Source: JADCRZ01 sp037718865
Lineage (GTDB): Bacteria; Bacteroidota; Bacteroidia; Chitinophagales; Chitinophagaceae
Assembly (NCBI GenBank): GCA_037718865.1
Contig: JBBJMP010000008.1
Location: 1 to 64,000, forward strand
DNA length: 64,000 nucleotides
Reading direction: 5' to 3'
Below the pieces are notes generated by a model. It searched no databases and had not been told where the DNA came from. It was given only the letters and a program-made list of their open reading frames with translations. This document shows, piece by piece, positions 55,414 to 64,000 of the stretch (position 1 is the first letter of the stretch; every line of letters starts with the position of its first letter). A program made the position numbers and the translations under genes.

Positions 55414-56982
55414 CTATAGCTGTGTATATCCGTTATTCTGAGTGATTTTACCGGGATTGGATTGCATGACCGTCAGGGGAATAGGATAGCTCAACATATC
55501 ATTACTCCAGGTAAAAGGAGCAAATCCATCAGCCAATTGCTCCGCAATCATCACGTCTTTTGCTCTGTTTGTCCTAACCAGGTCAAACCAGCGATGGTTT
55601 TCGAAGGCCAGCTCTACGCGGCGTTCCTTTTCTATGGCCAGAAGCAGGGCATTATCATTCGGAAAGTCTGCTACAGTATAGTCTTTGAGCAGATCGGCGG
55701 GTTTGGGAATTGCCGGATCTCCCCTGGTATTTCTTGCTCTCTCCCGTATTTTATTTACAAACAACAATGCTTTGCTTTTATCGCCGCCAGTACGTACCAG
55801 TGCTTCAGCATACAACAGATATATATCAGCAAGTCTTAATTCGATCCAGTTATTTCCATTATCGCTGCCACTGGTTGATACGTCATAATATTTGCGCACA
55901 TATCTTTCATTTTGCACTGCCCCGTTTCGTGCGTTGATCCAAAAATCACGCATGGATACGAACTTCCTGGGATCTCCGGGTATATAGGCACCGGACATAT
56001 CACCAGTTGGCGCATTAGAACCGCCTTTGTCACCTACTGAAACGACTTCCTTATCAGAAAAACGTGGCGCAAAGTCGTTATTCCAGGGGTTTCCGGTTGC
56101 TGCGTTCGGGCTTCCTTTTTTGTATTGAACTTCAAACAGAGATTCAATGCTGTTCTTTTTACTTACATCAAACAGGTCTGCATAACTGGGCACCAGGGCG
56201 GCTCCGGAAGTATTGATCACTTCTTCCGCTTTTTGAATGCCATTAGTATAGTATGCTGCGCCTTTGTTCAGGGGATAACCCGCCATAGTAACATACACTT
56301 TGCTCAGGAGGCCCTTGGCTCCCCACTTTGTCACCCTGCCCACGTCTGTCCCACTGAATTTTGCGGGCAAATTTTCTTCAGCATATTTAAGATCCTCCAC
56401 AATCATATCGTATGTCTCCTGGAGGGATGAGCGGTTTATTAAATAGGCTTCAGCTGGTGTTATTTCTTTATCCACTTTCAAAACCCCTAACAATTCGCCG
56501 GATTTTGAATGACCGCCAAATACCCGGTTGAGCCAGAAATACATAAGGGCCCGTACAAACCTAGCCTCTGCTATATATTGTTTTTTTAACTGCTCACTTT
56601 TGAAAGTGATCGCGTCAATACGTCCAATAACAATATTGCTACGCAAAATAACATTGTAACAATTATTCCAGCAGCTGGTTGAATACCCGTTTTCCGGCAA
56701 TAGGGGTGATGCAAATATATCAATGCCATTTTCATCAGCGGGGTTTCCGCTAAGCCATGAAAAGGTGGTGTTATCCGAGCGGATCTCGCCCAGTTTGATA
56801 AAATTGCTGTTGTAAAGAGAACGGAGGTTGCCGTAGGCTGAGAGTACAGCCTGGTTCATGTCTGCTTCCGTTTTGTAAAAACCGGAAGAATTCAGATTGG
56901 AAGGTGGATTTAAATCAATAAATTCTTTTTTACAGGAACCCAGTACTAACAAACCAAATACTGCGAACAATATATTTTTCAT
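55414..56982 (-). CDS. SusD/RagB surface lipoprotein (third SusCD pair)
   Basis: A 522-residue lipoprotein with lipobox LGSC (Cys at residue 17), SusD N-terminal region (FIDLNPPSNLNSSGFYKTEADMNQAVLSAYGNLR), TPR helices (KQYIAEARFVRALMYFWLNRVFG) and the C-terminal RagB region (LLLAIEKERRVELAFENHRWFDLVRTNRAKDVM). It binds the glycan and caps the SusC barrel encoded 18 bp upstream on the same strand. DUF1080 follows 26 bp later. Its length is in the usual SusD range, and no part is missing. Confidence 0.95.
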   Translation of the reverse strand: MKNILFAVFGLLVLGSCKKEFIDLNPPSNLNSSGFYKTEADMNQAVLSAYGNLRSLYNSNFIKLGEIRSDNTTFSWLSGNPADENGIDIFASPLLPENGYSTSCWNNCYNVILRSNIVIGRIDAITFKSEQLKKQYIAEARFVRALMYFWLNRVFGGHSKSGELLGVLKVDKEITPAEAYLINRSSLQETYDMIVEDLKYAEENLPAKFSGTDVGRVTKWGAKGLLSKVYVTMAGYPLNKGAAYYTNGIQKAEEVINTSGAALVPSYADLFDVSKKNSIESLFEVQYKKGSPNAATGNPWNNDFAPRFSDKEVVSVGDKGGSNAPTGDMSGAYIPGDPRKFVSMRDFWINARNGAVQNERYVRKYYDVSTSGSDNGNNWIELRLADIYLLYAEALVRTGGDKSKALLFVNKIRERARNTRGDPAIPKPADLLKDYTVADFPNDNALLLAIEKERRVELAFENHRWFDLVRTNRAKDVMIAEQLADGFAPFTWSNDMLSYPIPLTVMQSNPGKITQNNGYTQL

Positions 56983-57000
56983 CTTGATAATATTAGTTTA

Positions 57001-60000
57001 TTATAAGGAAACATTCAATCCGACAATTATGCTGCGGGCAGCGGGGTAACCCATATAATCGCCACCCCTGGCAAGGCCATCACCCTCACTGCTGGTTTCA
57101 GGATCAAATCCAGGATAGTCTGTCCAGGTAAACAGATTTTGCCCTGTGGCATAAAATCGCAAGCCACTTATTCTTAAGGCCCTTATTTTGCTTTGATTGA
57201 AATCATAGGCGAGCGTAACATTACGCAGGCGTAAGAAAGACCCATCCGTGACCCAGGCAGAGGATGGATCGCGCTGCCATCCTGTGGGATTCCGCGTAGC
57301 CCGGAAATGAACGCCATCGCCAGGCTGATCGATCGACCGCCAGCGTTTTTCCTGCTCGATCAAGGTATTTCTATCCCCATGATAAATTCCAACCATGCGT
57401 TTGAAAAAACTAAACAACTGGGCACCGTAAGAATAAGACAACTGAGCAGAAAGAGAGAAGTTGCCATAAGAAAAATTATTCGTAAATCCACCTGTAAATT
57501 TAGGATGATTGTTGCCTATGATCGCTTTGTCCGTTTGATCGAGTTTGCCATCCTGATTCACATCAAGGTAACGGCCATCGCCCACTTTATCTGCCGGCAG
57601 ATGCGGATTATTATCGAGGTCCTTTTGACTCATAAATACACCCTGGTAAACATATCCGTAAAAGCTTGCTATGGGATAGCCTGGTTTCGTAATAAAGGAA
57701 TTATTGGCGTTGGGAGCACTTGCATAAATGGGCTGGCCACCAGGGCCCACTTCCAGTACCTTATTCTTATTAAACGCTATATTGAAATTACTTGACCACT
57801 TCAATGCTCCGGTTAAGTTTTTAGTAGTTAATAAGAACTCTATCCCTTTGTTCAATACCTTACCTATATTTTGAATTTGTGTGCTGTAGCCTGTCACTGT
57901 AGGTACCGGTACATTCAGTAACAGATCAATGGATTTACTACTGTAAAAATCTCCTTCCAGCCTGATGCGGTTATTGAATAAACCCAAATCAAAGCCTATG
58001 TTACTTTGCAAGACTTTTTCCCATCCCAGGTCGCTGTTAGGTACGGTGCTCGGATTTACCGTATTCTGTAAACCATCACCGGTTGGATAATACCCGGAGG
58101 CCAACAGACCAATGGATGAATAATTTCCTATACGGTTATTTCCGGCAATACCATAACTAACCCGCAATTTTAGGTCATTGACGGTTTGAGACAACTTGGT
58201 CATAAAGCTTTCCTGGCTCAACCGCCATGCTGCTGATACGGAAGGAAAGACACCCCATTTTTTGTTTGCTCCAAACCGTGACGATCCGTCACTACGCACG
58301 GTAGCAGTTAAAAGATACCGGTTATCGTAAGTATAATTGGCGCGTCCAAAATAAGAGATCATCGAATAGCCCGATTTGGTGCTTGATAGCTGGTACATGG
58401 TACCGGCATTTAAAGTCTGGATGTTATCATTTGGAAAGCCACGGGACTCCGCATAAATATTATCGTTGTTATGTTTTTGACTGCTGAAACCGCCTAACAG
58501 GACCATGTCGTGCTTTTGCCCCAGCGTTTTAGTATAAGAAAGCGTTTGTTCTATTACCCAATCAAAATCGGTCGATTTTTCATTGATTCCCTTAGCCGGT
58601 CTCGGCCCCTTTGAACCGTCAAAGTCGACCGTTGAAGGTTCAAATGTTTCGTAGTTATTATTTTGAATACTTCCATTTATGCTGATCCGGTATTTAAGGT
58701 TATCTATTACATCCAACTCCGCATACAAAGTGCCTAACCAGCCATACCTGTTGCGCCTGCGTTGTACCTGCTGGGCTATGCCGATCGGATTGGCCACATC
58801 GCCTGCCAGTACTTCCGAATTGCGTACCATCGATCCATAAGTGCCATCTTCATTATGTAAATTGAATATGGGTGGCAGCAGCAAAGAATAAAGGATGGGG
58901 GCATCTTTTCCGTTGGCCTGCTCGTGCCCGGTAGCATAGTAAGCGTTTAGATTCAAACCTATTTTGAAACGTGATGACAATTTTGATTCCACGTTGTTTC
59001 TGAAATTGAAACGCTGATAGTCTGTGTTCAATGAAATGCCTGCCTGTTTCATATAACTTCCCGAAAAAGCATAGGTTGTTTTTTCACTGCCGCCCATTAC
59101 TGAAAGTTCGTATTGCTGCATTTGTGCTCTGCGGAACAGCAGATCCTGCCAATTGTTATCCGGCATTTGCGCAACGGACTGGGGATCTAAAAAATTATAC
59201 GTATACCCATTCTTGCCGTCTGGTATCATATATAAGGAATTGGAGCTGGGATACGGCATCCGGCGGCTATTCGGATCATTAATGGTATGGGGCGACTTAT
59301 CGGGATCGGCATTTATCACAGCCTGGTCAAGCCATGCCTGGTTGCGTCCATCTATAAACCATTTTACATACTGGTCCCTGCTCATTACAGGAATGGTTCT
59401 GGTTCTTTCCTGGACTCCGGAAAACGCATTAAAACTGATGGAAGTAGTTCCTGATCTGCCTTTTTTGGTGGTGATAATCACCACGCCATTCGCACCCCGC
59501 GAACCGTAGATAGCAGTAGAAGAAGCATCTTTCAATACCTGGAGACTTTCAATATCATTGGGATTGATCAGCCTGAAAGCACCATCTTCCATAGGATAAC
59601 CATCTACTACATACAAAGGTGAGTTGGACTGGGTAATGGATCCTGTTCCGCGCACTTTGATGGAAAGCCCTTCGCCTCCGGGAGCTCCATTAATTTGCTG
59701 CACCTGTACACCGGCTAACTGGCCGGCCATTGCTTCCCCAAAATTAACTACCGCACGCTCCTTGAGATTATCTGCAGATACGGTGGCAACAGATCCCGTT
59801 AAGTCTGATTTCCTCCGGTTACCATATCCAACCACTACCACGTCCTCTAATCCGCTTGCAGTTTCAACAAGTACAATATTAAAGTTCGTTTTGGTTCCTA
59901 TGGCCAATTCCTGCGTTTGGTAACCTACAGAGGAGATAACCAGAACAGAAGCTTCTGAATTAACGTCCCTTAATTCAAACGTTCCGTCAGCCTTACTGGT

Positions 60001-60201
60001 TGTTCCCTGTTGAGTTCCTTTAACCTGTACCGTTGCTCCTTCAATTGACCGGCCATCCTTGCTTACTACTTTTCCGCTAATGGTTATTGGGGCTGCAGCC
60101 TTTTGATGTTTAAAGGCAAGGCCTGTAAGAGAAGCGAATAAGAAAATGGCCGTCAAACAAGGAATGATCTTATTACCCATTTTCTTTAATAAAAAAATCA
60201 T
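57001..60201 (-). CDS. SusC/RagA-family TonB-dependent transporter (third SusCD pair)
   Basis: A SusC protein of about 1066 residues. The frame is open to 60267, but the promoter box at 60275-60282 would put the transcript start almost on that ATG. I therefore use the ATG at 60201 (MIFLLKKMGNKIIPCL gives a signal); 60180 is also possible. Domains: carboxypeptidase-like (TISGKVVSKDGRSIEGATV), TonB-box-like EDVVVVGYGNRRKSDLTG, plug (NSPLYVVDGYPMED, DIESLQVLKDASSTAIYGSRGANGVV) and a barrel ending GLNVSL. susD follows in 18 bp. GH78 lies 250 bp upstream on the same strand, so this set imports rhamnose-containing glycans (inferred from the neighbour). Confidence 0.93.
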   Translation of the reverse strand: MIFLLKKMGNKIIPCLTAIFLFASLTGLAFKHQKAAAPITISGKVVSKDGRSIEGATVQVKGTQQGTTSKADGTFELRDVNSEASVLVISSVGYQTQELAIGTKTNFNIVLVETASGLEDVVVVGYGNRRKSDLTGSVATVSADNLKERAVVNFGEAMAGQLAGVQVQQINGAPGGEGLSIKVRGTGSITQSNSPLYVVDGYPMEDGAFRLINPNDIESLQVLKDASSTAIYGSRGANGVVIITTKKGRSGTTSISFNAFSGVQERTRTIPVMSRDQYVKWFIDGRNQAWLDQAVINADPDKSPHTINDPNSRRMPYPSSNSLYMIPDGKNGYTYNFLDPQSVAQMPDNNWQDLLFRRAQMQQYELSVMGGSEKTTYAFSGSYMKQAGISLNTDYQRFNFRNNVESKLSSRFKIGLNLNAYYATGHEQANGKDAPILYSLLLPPIFNLHNEDGTYGSMVRNSEVLAGDVANPIGIAQQVQRRRNRYGWLGTLYAELDVIDNLKYRISINGSIQNNNYETFEPSTVDFDGSKGPRPAKGINEKSTDFDWVIEQTLSYTKTLGQKHDMVLLGGFSSQKHNNDNIYAESRGFPNDNIQTLNAGTMYQLSSTKSGYSMISYFGRANYTYDNRYLLTATVRSDGSSRFGANKKWGVFPSVSAAWRLSQESFMTKLSQTVNDLKLRVSYGIAGNNRIGNYSSIGLLASGYYPTGDGLQNTVNPSTVPNSDLGWEKVLQSNIGFDLGLFNNRIRLEGDFYSSKSIDLLLNVPVPTVTGYSTQIQNIGKVLNKGIEFLLTTKNLTGALKWSSNFNIAFNKNKVLEVGPGGQPIYASAPNANNSFITKPGYPIASFYGYVYQGVFMSQKDLDNNPHLPADKVGDGRYLDVNQDGKLDQTDKAIIGNNHPKFTGGFTNNFSYGNFSLSAQLSYSYGAQLFSFFKRMVGIYHGDRNTLIEQEKRWRSIDQPGDGVHFRATRNPTGWQRDPSSAWVTDGSFLRLRNVTLAYDFNQSKIRALRISGLRFYATGQNLFTWTDYPGFDPETSSEGDGLARGGDYMGYPAARSIIVGLNVSL

Positions 60202-60274
60202 AGTCAATCGTTTTGCGGGATTAGAAATAGCATGATCATCAGCGGCATCCATTGTGCCGGTAACCATTATTTCT

Positions 60275-60307
60275 CAAATATAGTAGTTTTACGCGTGTGG
60301 GGCCCAA
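60275..60307 (-). promoter_or_regulatory. Promoter before third susC
   Basis: On the minus strand TATATTTG (60275-60282 of the plus strand as CAAATATA) matches TAnnTTTG exactly. A TTG lies 22 bases upstream (60305-60307). It lies about 75-80 bp before the chosen susC start and suggests that susC-susD can be expressed apart from the GH78 gene. Confidence 0.5.
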
Positions 60308-60449
60308 GGCAATTGGGCTAATTTTTAAGGCTTTGACAATGTGAGGCTGTCAGTGATTCTTAGATCAACTCCTCTAAATACAACTTTTTGATCTGCCAGG
60401 ATAACGGCAAGAATTGTAAGCATAAAAATGATGTCGTTCGGCATTAGAC

Positions 60450-63400
60450 TCATAAAGAAGTCCCAGACTTAAAATAATACTCGCCTGAACCCACGAGGAA
60501 CACTGCCAGATTTTTTTCGGCCTTTAATAACTTTAAACCTTTGGCATCTTGAACAGGCAGGCCGGATTCTGTTATATCATCTGCGGATTTCGCAGGGATC
60601 GTAATTGTCGCTGTTGTATTTACTGGAACGGTAGCATGAAGCGTGAACACATTATCATCGTACTTCCATTCGCTTATGATTCTTCCATACACACAATCAT
60701 AATATCCTTTTGCCGATGTTAACCCGGTCGCTGTGTCAGGTTGTGGTGCAATGATGAATTTTTTAAAACCCGGTGAAGAAGTATCAGGCATAATTCCGAG
60801 AACGGATTCAAACAACCATGCACCAATCTGTCCGCCGCAGGAAGGCATTTGAGCTCCACCTCCCTTCCAGTTTTCTAAAAGCACCCCGTTTTTTATCAAT
60901 GTATTCCAGCTTGGATAGTCTTTCTGATTCACCATTTTATTAGCCAGTCCGGTTTCCCGGTTACTCGCCAGCGTATGGAGCAGGAATGACAAAGCGACGA
61001 AGCCGGTTCCCACATGATCGCTTCTTAAATGAATGGCATCTATCAAACGCTTGTAGGTTAAATCATTTTTACTGTTCGGAACCAGGCCGACGGCTAACGG
61101 TAATACCTGCCCGGTTTGATTGTTTGACGAATCTCCGTAAAGACCTGTTTCGCTGTTAAAATATTTTGCATTGAACCTGGTTTTTATTTCACCCGCAAGA
61201 TCAGCGTATTTTTTTGCGTCAGCACTTTTTTGCAACAGCGAGGCAGCTTTACTTACTATTAACGCATAATTATAGTATGCAGGCATGGTCGTCATAGGTG
61301 CAGGAACAGCAAATTGACCGGTGGTATAAGGGTTTTGCCAATCACCGGCTCCATTCCAGATGATCATTTGTTCTTTGGCTGCAAGTGAATCCAGGTTTAT
61401 GGTGAAAAACGGATATTGATTCCAGATTTTCCCTTCGCCATGTTTTGCTACTTTTCCAAGAAGATCAACATATCGTTGCATAGGTTTGAACGCGTGTTCA
61501 AGCATCCTTTTATCGCCGTAATATTTGTAGTGTTCCCATGGCAGGAAAACCAAAGCTCCACTCCACCATGGCGAGTTCCAGTCGTAAACCTGGCGATTAA
61601 CCACAGGAACCACAGATCCCACATAACCCTGTTCATCCTGGTTATCGGCCATGTCCCACCAGAAGCGTTTGTATAGTCCGCGTACATCGGTAAAATTTGC
61701 GGCCGTACCAAACATATTCTGCGCATCCTGCGTCCAGCCCTGCTTTTCGCGGGTAGGGTCTGCTGGGAAATCCATAACATAGTTACGATGTGTTCGCATC
61801 GTGATTTCATAGAGGCTGTTTAGATAATTATTTGAACTTGTAAAACTACCTGCGGAAGGAAGATCTGCATTAACCATCTGAATACTTATCGCATCTGCAG
61901 TTAACGGATCCAAAAGGCCATCGACCTGGATATCGGTTGGCCCGGATAAAATGATAAACTTTGGCTGTAATATAGTTGGTCCATCTTTGGCAAGTGTAAA
62001 GGTCAATGTTGGATTTGTAAAACCAGGGCCTTTGCCGGTAATGGACACTGTTTGTCCTGCTTTACCATTAATGCTCACCTGCGGCCAGCCAACCGTAACT
62101 ACATCAAAAAAAGCATGATTATCCTCAACCTTAAATGGCTTTTTTACGCCTAAGATTCTTATTGAAGGAGCCATTGGCGTGCAAAGTTTTCCGGGAGGAG
62201 CATTGGCAAGGCTTACCTGTTTCCAGTCGGTAGAATGATAGCCAGGTTTATCCCAGCCGACCTTTTCATAATGCCGGTCTTCTGTGTAACCCGTCCATAG
62301 ATCATTAAATATGATTTCGCCACGCTCCCATTGCCAGCTTTTATCCGTATCGATGATTTGTTTGCTGCCATCAATAAATTCGATTTCGGTTTGGAGCAAC
62401 AACTGCGGCGGCCCGTTACCGGAATGCCTTTGCCCGAATCCTCTACCGGGCGGACTAAAAAATCCATTAGCCAGTACTGCGCCAATAACGTTTTCTCCTT
62501 TTTTGAAAAGATTGGTTACATCATGCGTTATATAAATTACGCGTTTGTAATAATCTGAAAACGGCGGACCAAGCTCGTGGTCGCCGACTTTTTGTCCGTT
62601 TACAGTTATATCGGCCATGCCTAAGGCAGCAACGTATAACGTAGCTTGTTTAATACTTTTATCCAGTGTAAACGATTTGCGTAACATTGGTGCAGTAGTT
62701 ATTGGACAAGCATCAGCGGGAGATGTGTCGCCCTGATGCTGAGAAGGCATTCCGTCCACCAAAAAAACAGCATGGCCCCTGCTCCATCTTGTACCGTTTT
62801 CACGGGTGAATTTCATCAGGGCGATATTTTTTCCATCCGAAATAACTTCCATCTGCCGTATAGCGAATCCTTTCGTTGAAGTATCACCCAAAATGAAAAG
62901 ACGTATAAACCTTGCTTTAACATTATTAATCGGAAATTCATTTGCGACATCAACTTTTAGCTGATATTTTCTTGAAGAGTAATCAACCAAAATTACGGGG
63001 TGGTAGAAATGCAAATCGTCAGAAGCTTCTATCCTGAAATGTACCGGAAATGATTCTTTCGAATATGGATAAAGCTTTATTTTACTTATTTGAGCAGGGG
63101 CACCAAGGTCAACATCCGCCCATCCACCCGCGGCATCTATCTCTAAACCTTTTGGCCGGTACTTAGTGGGATAAAACCACTTTGAAGCCGTTATCCATTT
63201 AGCCGTCCAGTCTTCCGGTCTCAGCAAAGCCATTGTCCAGGATGCATTCAGGCTCCACGCGGACACTTTATGATCTCTATTCCAGATACGAACTTTCCAG
63301 AAGTATTTTTTTCGTGACCTTAGTTCCTTTCCCGCATAGCTAATATAAAGGTTCTGTTCGGCATTTACCTTTCCGCTATTCCAGATATCACCCTTACCTG

Positions 63401-63611
63401 CTACCAGAAGTTGAAGTGAAGAAGACACTACGACCTGATAAGCTGTTTGATGATCTCCGCGAACAGTCGAAACTATATTCCAGCTTAATTGTGGATTTGC
63501 ATCATCAACGCTGATTGGATTCCGATTATAATTACATTCTAGATTTTCTAATTTTTGTGCATCTGTGTTCAGCGGAAAAACCAGGCAAAGCGCAATTACA
63601 ATCCGGATCAT
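60450..63611 (-). CDS. GH78 alpha-L-rhamnosidase with discoidin-like insertion
   Basis: GH78 enzymes release alpha-linked L-rhamnose by inversion. The 1053-residue exported protein has a signal peptide (to about 18), an N-terminal Fn3/rhamnosidase beta-sandwich region, an extra discoidin-like segment (about 150-300: DVDLGAPAQISKIKLYPYS, FRIEASDD, RFIRLFILGD), a second beta-sandwich (MLRKSFTLDKSIKQATLYVAALG), and an (alpha/alpha)6 barrel with the catalytic-acid motif TREKQGWTQDA (Glu622). The C-terminal sandwich with GGGAQMPSCGGQIGAWLFESVLGI completes it. The discoidin-like piece probably binds galactose- or rhamnose-rich polymer. It is upstream of susC on the same strand and names the locus target. 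Confidence 0.92.
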   Translation of the reverse strand: MIRIVIALCLVFPLNTDAQKLENLECNYNRNPISVDDANPQLSWNIVSTVRGDHQTAYQVVVSSSLQLLVAGKGDIWNSGKVNAEQNLYISYAGKELRSRKKYFWKVRIWNRDHKVSAWSLNASWTMALLRPEDWTAKWITASKWFYPTKYRPKGLEIDAAGGWADVDLGAPAQISKIKLYPYSKESFPVHFRIEASDDLHFYHPVILVDYSSRKYQLKVDVANEFPINNVKARFIRLFILGDTSTKGFAIRQMEVISDGKNIALMKFTRENGTRWSRGHAVFLVDGMPSQHQGDTSPADACPITTAPMLRKSFTLDKSIKQATLYVAALGMADITVNGQKVGDHELGPPFSDYYKRVIYITHDVTNLFKKGENVIGAVLANGFFSPPGRGFGQRHSGNGPPQLLLQTEIEFIDGSKQIIDTDKSWQWERGEIIFNDLWTGYTEDRHYEKVGWDKPGYHSTDWKQVSLANAPPGKLCTPMAPSIRILGVKKPFKVEDNHAFFDVVTVGWPQVSINGKAGQTVSITGKGPGFTNPTLTFTLAKDGPTILQPKFIILSGPTDIQVDGLLDPLTADAISIQMVNADLPSAGSFTSSNNYLNSLYEITMRTHRNYVMDFPADPTREKQGWTQDAQNMFGTAANFTDVRGLYKRFWWDMADNQDEQGYVGSVVPVVNRQVYDWNSPWWSGALVFLPWEHYKYYGDKRMLEHAFKPMQRYVDLLGKVAKHGEGKIWNQYPFFTINLDSLAAKEQMIIWNGAGDWQNPYTTGQFAVPAPMTTMPAYYNYALIVSKAASLLQKSADAKKYADLAGEIKTRFNAKYFNSETGLYGDSSNNQTGQVLPLAVGLVPNSKNDLTYKRLIDAIHLRSDHVGTGFVALSFLLHTLASNRETGLANKMVNQKDYPSWNTLIKNGVLLENWKGGGAQMPSCGGQIGAWLFESVLGIMPDTSSPGFKKFIIAPQPDTATGLTSAKGYYDCVYGRIISEWKYDDNVFTLHATVPVNTTATITIPAKSADDITESGLPVQDAKGLKLLKAEKNLAVFLVGSGEYYFKSGTSL

Positions 63612-63720
63612 TTATTTATTTTTTATAACCGAAGCTCTGTCATACCAATAAGCGGGAGGCAACATGAAATGCAGCCCTCATCTGATCCCAAACTTCAAAC
63701 TCCCGACTTCTGATTCGTAA

Positions 63721-64000
63721 TTACCAGTTATCTGTACGGAATGATGATGCAGGCAATCCATCGTTATTATACAATTCACCCTTTACCCATTCTTTATAGG
63801 CATATCTTACAGCTAACGGTTTAATCACCTGATCGCTTTGTACAGTAATCTGGTTTGCCTTGATTTCGGCTTTTGCCGGATAGAACTTTTTATCTTCTCC
63901 TGATACTTCAAACAGCGTTAATGTTTTACGGTATGACGTTAAATACGGTGCATGATCAAAAGTTAAGATGGCTTTGTTCCCTTCAATAACCATAGACCTG
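63721..64000 (-). CDS. Sialate O-acetylesterase-type protein, C-terminal part (cut by window edge)
   Basis: The last 93 codons of a minus-strand gene that continues beyond the window. The segment (ILTFDHAPYL, FEVSGEDKKFYPAKAEI, VQSDQVIKPLAVRYAYKEW, then LYNNDGLPASSFRTDNW and stop) matches the end of large Bacteroidota 9-O-acetylesterases, which have this closing beta-sandwich after the SGNH domain. The catalytic part is outside. It lies 109 bp upstream of the GH78 gene on the same strand, so it probably de-acetylates the same glycan before the rhamnosidase acts. Confidence 0.85.
   Translation of the reverse strand, partial: RSMVIEGNKAILTFDHAPYLTSYRKTLTLFEVSGEDKKFYPAKAEIKANQITVQSDQVIKPLAVRYAYKEWVKGELYNNDGLPASSFRTDNW

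Noticed and set aside
57307..57795. 162-codon plus-strand frame within the third susC
   Set aside because: Antisense to conserved barrel strands with no recognisable domain.
1..64000. CRISPR arrays, tRNA and rRNA genes
   Set aside because: No regularly spaced repeats of 25-40 bp and no clover-leaf or rRNA-like sequence was found by eye; a tRNA scan would settle it.

Overview
This window looks like a chromosome segment from a Bacteroidota bacterium, most likely of the Chitinophagaceae type. The evidence is three SusC/SusD outer-membrane pairs, a type IX secretion C-terminal signal, VCBS/FG-GAP lipoproteins with ASPIC/UnbV domains, LytTR and hybrid-sensor regulator pieces, TAnnTTTG-type -7 boxes and an almost complete lack of Shine-Dalgarno sequences. 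Most of it is moderate to low GC. No rRNA, tRNA or CRISPR array was seen. The genus is my inference.

Layout. 1-4020 is a scarred region: an IS982-type transposase remnant, a secreted aldose 1-epimerase, a 13-codon scar of an AraC-type regulator tail, a VOC protein, and a LytTR response regulator and a PAP2 phosphatase that both lack their 5' ends and face away from one junction. 4175-6622 is a TonB-type beta-barrel receptor. 7344-12179 is a SusC/SusD pair closed by a clear terminator. 12369-21994 (minus strand) is a tight block: two large paralogous ASPIC/UnbV proteins flanking a vanadium-haloperoxidase-like PAP2 protein and a six-motif FG-GAP lipoprotein. 22155-26792 is a 1545-residue secreted cell-wall protein that joins an amidase to a DigH-like glycosidase. 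26949-30461 holds an AraC regulator, a methyltransferase, an NmrA-type reductase and a Crp-type regulator.

30697-42180 (minus strand) is a carbohydrate locus: double thioredoxin protein, sugar isomerase, TolB-type propeller, SusC, SusD, a divergent GH32 and a stand-alone copy of the TolB protein's N-terminal domain. Next to it lies a broken hybrid two-component regulator (42434-43105). 43375-45825 holds a frameshifted DUF1579 lipoprotein, a SASA-type esterase and a decayed susC. 45946-48813 holds a GNAT protein, a second isomerase and a Tat-exported Gfo/Idh/MocA oxidoreductase. 49095-53248 is a three-subunit molybdenum aldehyde/xanthine oxidoreductase (PaoABC-like) of visibly higher GC. 53377-64000 (minus strand) is a rhamnoside-type locus: esterase (cut by the window edge), GH78 rhamnosidase, SusC, SusD, DUF1080 hydrolase and a jelly-roll protein.

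How the parts fit. The SusCD pairs import glycan pieces, and the GH78, GH32-like, esterase and DUF1080 proteins trim them outside or in the periplasm. The exported Gfo/Idh protein, the isomerase-like TIM barrels and DUF1080 together suggest an oxidative 3-keto-glycoside route. The strongest candidates for something undescribed are the ASPIC/UnbV-haloperoxidase block beside a SusCD pair and the amidase/DigH-like fusion. The many truncated genes show that the segment has been rearranged repeatedly.
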